64,000 nt of DNA from Boswellia sacra (Eukaryota; Streptophyta; Magnoliopsida; Sapindales; Burseraceae): assembly GCA_013180625.2 (NCBI GenBank), contig SNVD02008776.1:186001-250000 (forward strand), in the 5' to 3' direction. Both the position numbers and the translations under genes were made by a program. Positions 25,391-34,509 of this stretch are shown here, piece by piece. Under the pieces are notes generated by a model. That model saw nothing but the letters and a program-made list of their open reading frames with translations. It was not told the origin of the DNA and did no database searches. The first letter of the stretch is position 1, and the number at the start of each line of letters is the position of its first letter.

Positions 25391-26801
25391 TGATAAGTGT
25401 CTATTTATATATCATTTTCATATCAATTCGTCCATGTTTCTTTGCTATATTCCTTGGTATTTTTATGTTTTTGTGTGGTTTTGATGTTTGTAGGAGTTTT
25501 GGAGCAACTTGCACAAAAATGGAGTAAAACCTTCATTTTCACCTCTGCTAGTCAACCATCTTCTCGGATTTAATTGTATTGATATACAATGAACCCGATG
25601 ACATATCATATACCGTTGAAAGCTCTCGAAGTCTACTTTTTGGAGAAATTTACGGTTTATGAATCCATTCAGTGTACCGAAAGTTGTAATCAAAACAGTG
25701 TGAGAAGTGTAGAAATGTAATTCCACAACATCACTGTAGCATGTATAATACGGGACACTGTAGCACGTTACTGTAGCAGAGTATTTAAACACATTTTAGG
25801 GTTTTATTTCATAACTTGAAGAGGGGAGAACGTGGTGGAGGCTGCAGCTCTGGAATTCTTTCATCTCTTGGAGTTCTTGAAGGAGAAAGGAAGCTTGGAA
25901 AGAGGAAGAACTACAATCCAAAGAGAATTACATCAAATTTGCTAAGTTTTTCCCTTCCCTTTCATTTTCTGGAATGTCTCCATGTTGTATTGTATTTACC
26001 ACGTTCTTAAACATGTGTAACTGAATCTGAATTGGTTGAGGGTGATTTCAAAGCCCCTGATATGGTTTTTGTAAGTTGATTGTGTAAGGAATTGTTATCC
26101 AATTCTCTAATTGAAGTTGCTTGTATTCTCCCATATTTAATGCTTATGATTGCTTGCTGATTGTATTTGAGTGGCCAACTGAATATAATCTGGTTGTGAT
26201 TTATTGCTAGACTAGAAATCTTGATCCGTAATTGTCTTGAATTTCTAATCATTAGTAGCAAAATTGTGATCAGAGATTACAATTGGAGAATATAACCTAA
26301 GTTAAATAATCCGAGCTTGTGTGTTTATTGCTTAGATCAACCTATCTTTCTTATCATAATGCATCCATTGAATTAAACTCAGAGAGCTTGTTCTAGGTTG
26401 TTTAATGGATAGAGATTAAATAAAGAGCTTGTTTATTTAACAACAAAGTAAGGAAAGATTGGGGTAATAGAGCTTGTTATTATCTACGGTTGATAACTTC
26501 AATGCTGTAATTATATGACAATTCTACAATTAATTCGCAAATCCATATCTTGTGGTAGAGAAGGATCCCTTAACCAGCTTTCTCCCATTGATTTTTCATT
26601 CAAATTTACTTTCTGTTTTGTTATTCTTTACTTGCATTCTTATTTCATTTAGTAAAGCATTCAACAAAAATCCCCCCCTGCTTTAGTTTATTGTTGCTGG
26701 AAATAACAAATTCAATTAGAATCAATCCTCGTGGGAACGATATCTTACTTATCACTTTATTACTTGTGCGACTAGTATACTTGCTAGTTTCGAACGCATC
26801 A
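25391..26801 (+). repeat. 5' LTR of Athila-type element
   Basis: TGATAAGTGTC...CGAACGCATCA, 1411 bp. Three CACTGTAGCA-like motifs (25733-25776) precede a TATA-like AGTATTTAAACAC (25778-25790) and a telo-box-like TTTTAGGGTTTT, probably the U3/R promoter. Confidence 0.95.
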
Positions 26802-26807
26802 AGTTTT

Positions 26808-26825
26808 TGGCGCCGCTGCCGGGGA
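26808..26825 (+). other. Primer-binding site of Athila-type element
   Basis: TGGCGCCGCTGCCGGGGA, seven bases after the LTR; close to the tRNA-Asp-type site of Athila elements. Confidence 0.85.
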
Positions 26826-26914
26826 TTGATTTTCTAATCGATTTGTTATTTTGTTTTCATTGTTGATTCATATTTTCTTTGTTTTTCTTTTCTGATTGTT
26901 TGTGTTTAGACAAC

Positions 26915-28876
26915 ATGGCAGTAAACTTCTATCAATTCAGTAGCGGATTTGAGCCACAAGTACCATGGAGAGTAAATGAGGTAAGCACTCCGAACATTGA
27001 ACAACAACTTTCTGAGCTAACCTCTCTTGTGGAAAACATGGCTGTAGGAGATATGTAAAAATCTTATGAATGTGGGATATATTCTACGATGGAGCATCCA
27101 ATCGACATGTATCCAACTTTACAAGAAGAATATATGGAACAAGCCAATGCCATGGGTGGATTTCCAGGACAAACGAGGCAATGGTATGATCCTTTCTCTA
27201 GCACTTACAATGCTGGATGGGAAGATCAACATAATTTCGGTTACTGGAATCATCAATCAATCACTCCAAATGCCATACGAAATCGGCCACAAGGTTTTAA
27301 TCAATCTAGAGTACAGCAACCATTTCAAATGCAACCACCACCAATGCCACAACCAACACCACAACCAGCTCCAGAAAACTCAGGTATGTCACTCCAGGAT
27401 ATTGTTAATGCACTTGCCACTAACACAATGCAATTCCAGCAGGAAACTGGGGCAAGTATCCAAAACCTGGCAAATCAAATGGGACAATTGGCTACTAGCA
27501 TGAGCAAATTCGAGGGCCAATGCTCAGAAAAATTATCTTCTCAAACGGTGATTAATCCAAGAGAGAATGATTGTGCGATAACTTTGCGAAGTGGAGCGCA
27601 AATGGAAACTGGAGCAAGTATCCAAAACCTGACAAAGAAATCACAAACTGATGAAGGAGATGACACCACTTCTACCATGAACAAAACACTTACTTCTCAG
27701 GTAAATCCTATAAGTCTCATTCCTTCATATGTTTCTCCTCCACTTTTTCCTAGTAGATTTGCAAAATCGAAGGAGGAACAAGAACAAGAAATCCTGAAAA
27801 CTTCTCGTAAAATCGAGATAAATATACCACTTCTGGATGCTACCGAGCAAGTGCATTGTTATACAAAATGTCTCAAAGAGTTATGCACCAGCAAGAGAAA
27901 GTTAAAAGGGAATGAGAAAGTAAGTGTGGAGGAAAATGTTTCAACTGTACAACAAAGAAAAATTCCTCCGAAATGCAGTAATCCAAGTACGATCACCATT
28001 CCATGCACCATTGGTAAAACCAAGTTTGAAAGTGCTATGTTAGATTTAGAAGCATCTATTAATGTCATGCCATATTCTATTTATGCTTCTTTAGATCTTG
28101 GACCTTTTGCGAAAACTAGTATTACCATTCAACTTGCTGATCATTTTAATTCATATCCCAAAAGAGTTGTGGAAGATGTGCTTGTGCAGGTGAACCAATT
28201 GATTTTCCCAGCAAACTTCTATGTCCTTGAAATAGAGGATGAGACATCTCCTAATCCAACTTCGATTCTTTTTGGGAGACCATTCTCGAGAACTGTTAGA
28301 ACTAAGATTGATGTTCACGATGACACTCTCATCATAGAGTTTGATGGCAAGGTGATATGTTTCAATATTTTTGAGGCAATGAGGTACTCTAGTGACTTAC
28401 ATTCTGTTTTTGCAGTTGACGTTGTTGATTCTTTGCCACAACAATATTTTGAGTTAACTCGCAAGAATGGATTGGATGTAGCTATTAGTGAGCATATAGG
28501 GATAGAAAATTCCAATGAGTCAGGAATTTTGATACAAGTGTCCAAAGAAATGGAGGAAGCTGTGGCATTCTTAGATGAGACCATAGCCATAACCACAAAT
28601 AGGTATGATGTTTCATGCATTCAATTTCCTTTATCTAATGTGAAACTTCTCTCTTCTGTGATGAAGGCCAATACCGTGGAGCTTAAGTCACTTCCAGATC
28701 ATTTGAATCATGGATTCTTGGGTGAGAACGGTACTTTGTCAATTATAATAGAAATGGGCCTTGCACTAATACAAGAAGTGAAACCCGTCCATGTACTTAG
28801 AGATCACAAAACGGCTATTGGGTGGGCAAGTGCTCACATCCAAGGCCCAGCCATATGCATGCACCATTTCTTGTAG
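26915..28876 (+). pseudogene. Athila-type gag with protease-like domain, mutated
   Basis: The ATG at 26915 opens a short N-terminus (FQVPW-type words, SELTSLVENMAVGDM) that stops at a TAA (27056) and continues in frame into a 595-codon block. The usual large capsid part seems missing. The zinc knuckle expected as C-x2-C-x4-H-x4-C reads C-GI-Y-STME-H-PIDM-Y: the second and third Cys are Tyr (TGT to TAT). A Pro/Gln-rich stretch follows (FQMQPPPMPQPTPQPAPENS), then at about residues 310-460 a retropepsin-like region whose active-site word is LDLEASINVMP, where the family has DLGAS: Gly is Glu (GGA to GAA). ILFGRPF is conserved. The end is followed by the AAGCGCTTATTGGGAGGCAACC block typical of Athila gag-pol junctions. 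Probably no working gag or protease. Confidence 0.85.
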
Positions 28877-29113
28877 AAAGAAGGATCCAAGCCCACTAGA
28901 GAAGCACAGCGGAGATTGGATCCTCCCATGATGGAACCAACGTCGGGCTGAGGACGTTAAACCAAGCGCTTATTGGGAGGCAACCAAATGTTTTTGAAAA
29001 AAAAAAAGAAAAATAAAATGAGGTAATAATGATCGATTTTTGTGTCTCAGGGAGATTCCTTTCATAGGCCATCAAATTGATCAGGTTTTATCTCTCTTTG
29101 CCATCTGTCTTAT

Positions 29114-29542
29114 TTGTTTTTATATTTCTTTTACTTGTTTTTGACTTTGTTTGCTATTGTGTTGTTATCTCTTTTATGTGTCTTTAGTTTCGTTTCTGCT
29201 CTTTTCTTTTCATTTCTTTTGTTCAATTTGATTACTCTGTGCTTTGACCTCATTTGTGCAGCAGCTTGTGGAAACATCCAAACGGAAGTTGAAGTCATTC
29301 GCCAAAGGTTTGAAACGTTCATATCTTGGAGAAAAACAAACCCGATTGCATTATCGGTAATATCTCTTCTTTTCTCCTCTTCAATGGATGCCGATATCTT
29401 TCTGTCGAACCTTCGTAAATATTTCCCTTCACTTCCTCAAAATGCTGTGTTTAAAATTTATAAAGTACGGATGACTAGACGTTGGGCGTTGATGCTCCTA
29501 AATGTGCCTGCTGATATCCGATGGCTATCGAAGCCAAGGTGA
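29114..29542 (+). CDS. Unassigned ORF in Athila element
   Basis: 142 codons. The first ~40 residues are strongly hydrophobic and Phe/Leu-rich (FYLFLTLFAIVLLSLLCVF), which may just be the T-rich DNA translated; the rest (IRQRFETFISWRKTNPIALS ... NVPADIRWLSKPR) looks more protein-like. I do not recognise it. It lies downstream of the gag remnant, where Athila would carry pol or env-like sequence. It could be captured host or viral sequence or chance. Confidence 0.25.
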   Translation: MFLYFFYLFLTLFAIVLLSLLCVFSFVSALFFSFLLFNLITLCFDLICAAACGNIQTEVEVIRQRFETFISWRKTNPIALSVISLLFSSSMDADIFLSNLRKYFPSLPQNAVFKIYKVRMTRRWALMLLNVPADIRWLSKPR

Positions 29543-29579
29543 GATTGTCCGGTGAGCCGGACATTAATCTCGCAAATAC

Positions 29580-29741
29580 ATGCCTGGTCTAGGAAAGAGC
29601 TACTACGCCAAGAGGCGAAGAGCGAAAAGGTTACAAGTATGTTATAAATGTGCTAGATGGAATTGTAACCAGACTTGTCATTCACTAGGTTTTGCGTCCA
29701 GGAATAGAGAAATAAACTTTCATTTATTAAGAATGGTTTGA
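29580..29741 (+). CDS. Small basic Cys-rich ORF in Athila element (zinc-finger-like)
   Basis: 53 codons, overlapping the next ORF by a few bases. It has a Gly-Leu-Gly-Lys-Ser start, an Arg/Lys-rich run (YAKRRRAKRL) and then C-x2-C-x4-C-x3-C-H. This basic-run-plus-Cys layout resembles the small nucleic-acid-binding proteins of flexible filamentous plant RNA viruses (carlavirus-like families), but so short a match may be chance. If real it would be an old viral insertion or transcript fragment carried by the retrotransposon. Function unknown. Confidence 0.35.
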   Translation: MPGLGKSYYAKRRRAKRLQVCYKCARWNCNQTCHSLGFASRNREINFHLLRMV

Positions 29742-29935
29742 GTAATGAGTCGCTGGATAATGTTTTGTTAACTCTCGAGTCACATTCTTGTGGACTTGTT
29801 CAGCGTGAATTGCTTAATCTATGGACACAATTTCGTGATAAATTGCAGTGTTATAGTCTAGGGAATCTGACTAAAAACGACCCTGTTTGCCAGTTTATAA
29901 GAAAACTGGATGGGAAGCAAATCCCCGACTCATAG
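29738..29935 (+). CDS. Unassigned ORF in Athila element
   Basis: 65 codons with no ATG at the start of the frame (TTG). Composition looks protein-like (LLNLWTQFRDKLQCYSLGNL) and it ends DGKQIPDS. I do not recognise the family. The following 30000-30160 is T-rich and non-coding. Confidence 0.25.
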   Translation: MSNESLDNVLLTLESHSCGLVQRELLNLWTQFRDKLQCYSLGNLTKNDPVCQFIRKLDGKQIPDS

Positions 29936-30167
29936 AAGGCGTTTCAGCCGTTACTGGACGTAAACCCAGAGGACGATGTGAGCCACAATCACAACTACTT
30001 GTATATTTGAATGTGTGTTGTTGTTGTCGAATTTTATTTCTTTCTTGTTTCGTTTGATCTGATTATCAATGTTGTTTTTTGTGTTGTTGTTGTTTGCTGA
30101 TTTTGTTTGTTTTAATTTCAAGTTTTTTTTTTTTGACAAACCAGATGACTACCCCATGATATAAGTA

Positions 30168-30345
30168 CACGTGGGAGACAAGTGTGGAGGTTTTGTCAAC
30201 CCCCGCCGAAAGTGTATCTCCATTTTCCATGCTTCACGTGGGAGATAAGTGTGTAGGTTTTGTCAAACCTCGTCGAAAGCATATCTCATTTTTTCAAATT
30301 TTGGGGCGATAAATCTGTATCGAGTAACCCCCACCGAAATTATGT
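30168..30345 (+). repeat. Three imperfect ~75-bp repeats in Athila element
   Basis: CACGTGGGAGACAAGTGTGG...TTTTGTCAACCCCCGCCGAAAG recurs with CACGTGGGAGATAAGTGTGT...TTTTGTCAAACCTCGTCGAAAG, then a weaker third copy (GGGGCGATAAATCTG...AACCCCCACCGAAA). They sit just before the LOG-like copy. Confidence 0.7.
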
Positions 30346-30491
30346 CCCCATGTGTCAAATTTGAGAGTTTTACGTGTGTATATATCCATGCTACATATTT
30401 TGAAATGCCATTTTATAACCTGTCTTGCACTTGAATCACATAATACCTAACGCACATCATTATCTTGCACAAGTTTAGAGCACTTTTAGAA

Positions 30492-31141
30492 ATGGAGAAA
30501 CACCAATTCGGCGATTCCAAAATATATGCGTATTTTGTGGATCGCAATTTGGTAAAGATGGAGAGTTTACAACAGCAGCTCTTGATCTTGGGAGGACATT
30601 AGCTGCGAGGGGTATTCATTTGATTATGGAGGGGGTAGTCTTGGGCTAATGGGGTGTGTGTCAACAGCTGCATCCCTAGGAGGGAGCAAAGTTCTCGGCA
30701 TTTTCCCTAAACCATTAGCTGTTCGAGATATCGTAGGCAACACAATCGGGGAAGAGTTACAAGTCTCTAGCATGCATGAGCGTATTGCACATATGGTTGT
30801 TAAGTCCGATGCATTTATAGCTTTACCCGGTGGTTATGGCACATTAGAGGAGATATTTCAAATCACCTCTTGGGCACAGCTAAACATCCATAAAAAACCC
30901 ATTGGTTTTTTAAATGTCAATAACTTTTTTGATGGTTTGTTTTCTTTTCTTGATCAAGCTGTAGAAAAAAATTTTATCTCACCATCAGCGAGGCAAATCC
31001 TTGTTACAGCTTCAACGGCAGGGGAGTTAATTGACAAAACTACAAGAATTCGTCTATTCGCCTGATCCAACAACAGCTCGGATTGATTGGTTTGGAGAAG
31101 GCAATAAGAGGCGTAAACTGGATTTAACACTCCATCTGTAA
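30492..31141 (+). pseudogene. LOG-like cytokinin riboside 5'-monophosphate phosphoribohydrolase, captured intronless copy
   Basis: LOG enzymes release active cytokinin bases from cytokinin nucleotides in one step. The copy covers nearly the whole protein: NICVFCGS near the start, GGGSLGLMG, GSKVLGIFPKPLAVRDI, the signature DAFIALPGGYGTLEEIF (30808-30858), then WAQLNIHKKPIGFLNV, FISPSARQILV and a C-terminal FVYSPDPTTARIDW ending at TAA 31141. LOG genes normally contain several introns; none is present, so it came from a spliced RNA. The frame changes three times: after the ATG (about 30517-30522), at GATTATGG (30628-30635) just before GGGS, and at GACAAAACTA (31032-31041). Each equals one base gained or lost in an A or T run. 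No nonsense substitution is seen between these points. The middle frame alone gives 138 aa with the PGGxGTxxE motif. As read it is a pseudogene; if the run lengths are errors it could be intact. Confidence 0.9.
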
Positions 31142-33082
31142 TCTCTATTTGCTGGTTTGCTTCTTTTTGTTTGCTTTCTTTTTATTGTGTTTATTTGAAG
31201 TTTTTCATGTTATTTATTTTGAGATTTTTCAGGTTGTTTCTTTCACCCCAGGTAATATTTTCTAATCTTGGCTTTTAAAGTGGTGGCTTAAAAAGTTCAA
31301 GGTCTCTTGAAACGCATTCTGGATTTCTTTAATCCATAATGGCTGAATAAGGAGGCTAACTTATAAACTTTTTAGACCCATTCTAACTGACTTGTTTGTG
31401 TTTGCTGATTTGTTTGACTTTATTATTTTCTGAGTAAGTTTAGTTTTATGTAATTTCGAGTTGTTGTGTGTTTTTGTCTTTATCAGTTTCGATTAAAAAA
31501 AAAAACATTGTGGAAAAACCTGAAAATGGCAGAATATGGGGTTTTCTTAACTCTTGAAACGCATTCTCTCTCAATAAATCTGTAGTGTGTTTATTTCAGG
31601 TTGTTTGAAGTGTCTTGTTTCTTGTTTTGTTCTTTCATAATAAAGGTATATAGGCTGGAACCTTAAGTCTGCGGGCTACTGGTCCTAAGGATTGTTTAAA
31701 TATACAATCTTGACTCAGGTGTAACAACGCCACGTACCTCTTTTCTTGCATTTTGTGGGTCGATGATAGATAATGATTGAATTAAGAATAACTCTTGGAA
31801 AATGATAAATGATGCATGGATCTGTGTGCTTGAAATGTTTATTGGTTTTCGCTTTGCTTTTGATTCCTTGCGCATCATTGAGCACTGAGCTTTTATCACT
31901 GAGTTATTTGTTCACTTAGAGAAAGTTTATGTAATTTAAATGTTTCTTCAGATTTCAATGAATTCTAGAACTTGTTTGATGGTCACTCAAGGCGAAATCC
32001 TAGGCTTTGCAACATTGGGGAAATGATTTAGGCCATCTTTGGACCGTTTGAGCCTTAATAGCCACCTTGACAGAAATTGATCCCTAGTTACCCCATTGAG
32101 CCTCTGTAAGCCTTTTTCTTTGTTAACTCACTAAAAGATTTCCTAACCTAAAATGAATTTGTTCCAAACAGTTTATCCCTTACCTATGAGCATGTAGATC
32201 ATTCACAATTAAATTTTGAGCTATGTTCTGGTTTTGAAAAGTTAGAGGAGGTTGGGATGTGTCATGAGCAATGCAAGTGAGTTCTATTGTGTTTGAAAAA
32301 AAAAAGAAAAAAAGAAAAAAAACCAATCTGTATTTATCGTCCACGTACTTACACATTGAGGACAATGTGTTGTTTAAGTGTGGGGGAGGGAAAGTGTAAT
32401 AAAAAAAAGAAAAAAAAAGAACAAAAGAAGAAGAATAAGAGATCTATACCCTTAAGTGTTCTTAAAAAGAATGAAACAACAAAGTGTGGGGGTGTAGTTT
32501 TCTTTGTTTTCTGCAAAAAAAAAAAAGATTGAGTGTTCTAAATAAGTTTGGGGGAGTAACCTGGTGAATTGAAATAAAGTTGTGTTATAGGGTAAAGCTC
32601 TACATAGTCTTGAATGATTTATGTGTTTGTGGTGATTTGAGCCAAATTATTATCCTTTATCATACCTTCACCCAAGCCAAACGTTACAAGCTTAATAAAG
32701 TCCAACTTGATCCTTGGTGTTGTGCATGTCTACATTATTGGAGAGTGACTTGAAAAGCAGGCCTATGGAGTTCATTTATACACACATCTTCAATATTAAA
32801 TATGATTCATTTTTATGCATAAACTCATCCGGGTTACAAGTGATTAGGTGAAAATGGCTCTACACACACACACTTGAGGAATTGAAGTGAAGCGAAACTA
32901 ATCTTTCGGATAAAATTCTTGATCAAGTGCATTATTTTGAAGTTTCCTTGGGTTATAATTAAGTACAATCTTTGAGGCCTATTTGCAAGATGAAGCATTT
33001 GTGTGTTTTAATTTTTTGTTGATTCTGTTTCGGTTTAGTTTTATTTCACATTGTCGTAGTTGCTCTAGGACTAGCAAAGTCT
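31142..33082 (+). other. Non-coding 3' part of Athila element
   Basis: No ORF worth calling. T-rich text with A-runs (about 31491-31505, 32297-32320, 32398-32420, 32513-32525). Polypurine-like words AAGTGTGGGGGAGGG (32376), AAAGTGTGGGGGTG (32481) and AAGTTTGGGGGAG (32544) precede the real tract at 33083. Confidence 0.7.
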
Positions 33083-33097
33083 AAGTGTGGGGGAATT
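33083..33097 (+). other. Polypurine tract of Athila-type element
   Basis: AAGTGTGGGGGAATT directly precedes the 3' LTR. Confidence 0.85.
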
Positions 33098-34504
33098 TGA
33101 TAAGTGTCTATTTATATATCATTTTCATATCAATTCGTCCATGGTTCTTTGCTATATTCCTTGGTATTTTTATGTTTTTGTGTGTTTTTGATGTTTGTAG
33201 GAGTTTTGGAGCAACTTGCACAAAAATGGAGTAAAACCCTTCATTTTCACCTCTGCTAGTCAACCATCTCTCGGATTTAATTGTATGATATACAATGAAT
33301 CTGATGACATATCATATACCGTTGAAAAGCTCTCGAAGTCTACTTTTTGGAGAAATTTACGGTTTATGAATCCATTCAGTGTAACGAAAGTTGTAATCAA
33401 AACAGTGTAAGAAGTGTAGAAATGTAATTCCACACATCACTGTAGCATGTATAATACGGGACACTGTAGCACGTTACTGTAGCAGAGTATTTAAACACAT
33501 TTTAGGGTTTTATTTCATAACTTGAAGAGGGGAGAAGGTGGTGGAGGCTGAAGCTCTAGAATTCTTTCATCTCTTGGAGTTCTTGAAGGAGAAAGGAAGC
33601 TTGGAAGAGGAAGAACTACAATCCACAGAGAATTACATCAAATTTGCTAAGTTTTTCCCTTCCCTTTCATTTTCTGGAATGTCTCCATGTTGTATTGTAT
33701 TACCACGTTCTTAAACATGTGTAACTGAATCTGAATTGGTTGAGGGTGATTTCAAAGCCCCTGATATGGTTTTTGTAAGTTGATTGTGTGAGGAATTGTT
33801 ATCCAATTCTCTAATTGAAGTTGCTTGTATTCTCCCATATTTAATGCTTATGATTGCTTACTGATTGTATTTGAGTGGCCAACTGAATATAATCTGGTTG
33901 TGATTTATTGCTATACTAGAAATCTTGATCCGTAATTGTCTTGAATTTCTAATCCTTAGTAGCAAAATTGTGATCAGAGATTGCAATTGGAGAATACATC
34001 CTTAGTTAAATAATCCGAGCTTGTGTGTTTATTGCTTAGATCAACCTATCTTTCTTATCATAATGCATCCATTGAATTAAACTCAGAGAGCTTGGTCTAG
34101 GTTGTTTAATGGATAGAGATTAAATAAAGAGCTTGTTTTATTTAACAACAAAGTAAGGAAAGATTGGGGTAATAGCGCTTGTTATTATCTACGGTTGATA
34201 ACTTCAATGCTGTAATTAGATGACAATTCTACAATTAATTCGCAAATCCATATCTTGTGGTAGAGAAGGATCCCTTAACCAGCTTTCTCCCATTGATTTT
34301 TCATTCAAATTTACTTTCTGTTTGTTATTCTTTACTTGTATTCTTATTTCATTTAGTAAAGCATTCAACAAAAAATCCCCCCTGTTTAGTTTATTGTTGC
34401 TGGAAATAACAAATTCAATTAGAATCAATCCTTGTGGGAACGATATCTTACTTATCACTTTATTACTTGTGCGACTAGTATACTTGCTAGTTTCGAACGC
34501 ATCA
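33098..34504 (+). repeat. 3' LTR of Athila-type element
   Basis: 1407 bp, same ends as the 5' LTR, followed by target-site copy GTTAC. Several differences from the 5' LTR are single-base changes in run length (for example near 33237, 33327 and 33607). Confidence 0.95.
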
Positions 34505-34509
34505 GTTAC

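Larger units (their letters stand above)
25391..34504 (+). mobile_element. Athila-type Ty3/gypsy retrotransposon, non-autonomous, with captured LOG gene copy
   Basis: A 9.1-kb element with LTRs of 1411 and 1407 bp and TSD GTTAC at 25386-25390 and 34505-34509. The primer-binding site (26808-26825) is the tRNA-Asp type used by Athila elements. Coding is limited to a gag/protease region; RT, RNase H, integrase and the Athila env-like gene are absent. The space instead holds small unassigned ORFs (29114-29935), imperfect repeats (30168-30345) and an intronless LOG-like gene copy (30492-31141), followed by a long non-coding 3' part with repeated polypurine motifs. By eye the LTRs differ at about two dozen substitutions (~1.7%) plus about ten single-base length differences. 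Movement would need enzymes from a full relative. Confidence 0.93.

Noticed and set aside
28950..28995. tRNA-like or structured RNA around GCGCTTATTGGGAGGC
   Set aside because: It matches the usual Athila gag-pol boundary sequence and shows no cloverleaf.
32287..32532. Lys-rich 81-codon ORF
   Set aside because: Product of A-runs in the Athila non-coding 3' part.
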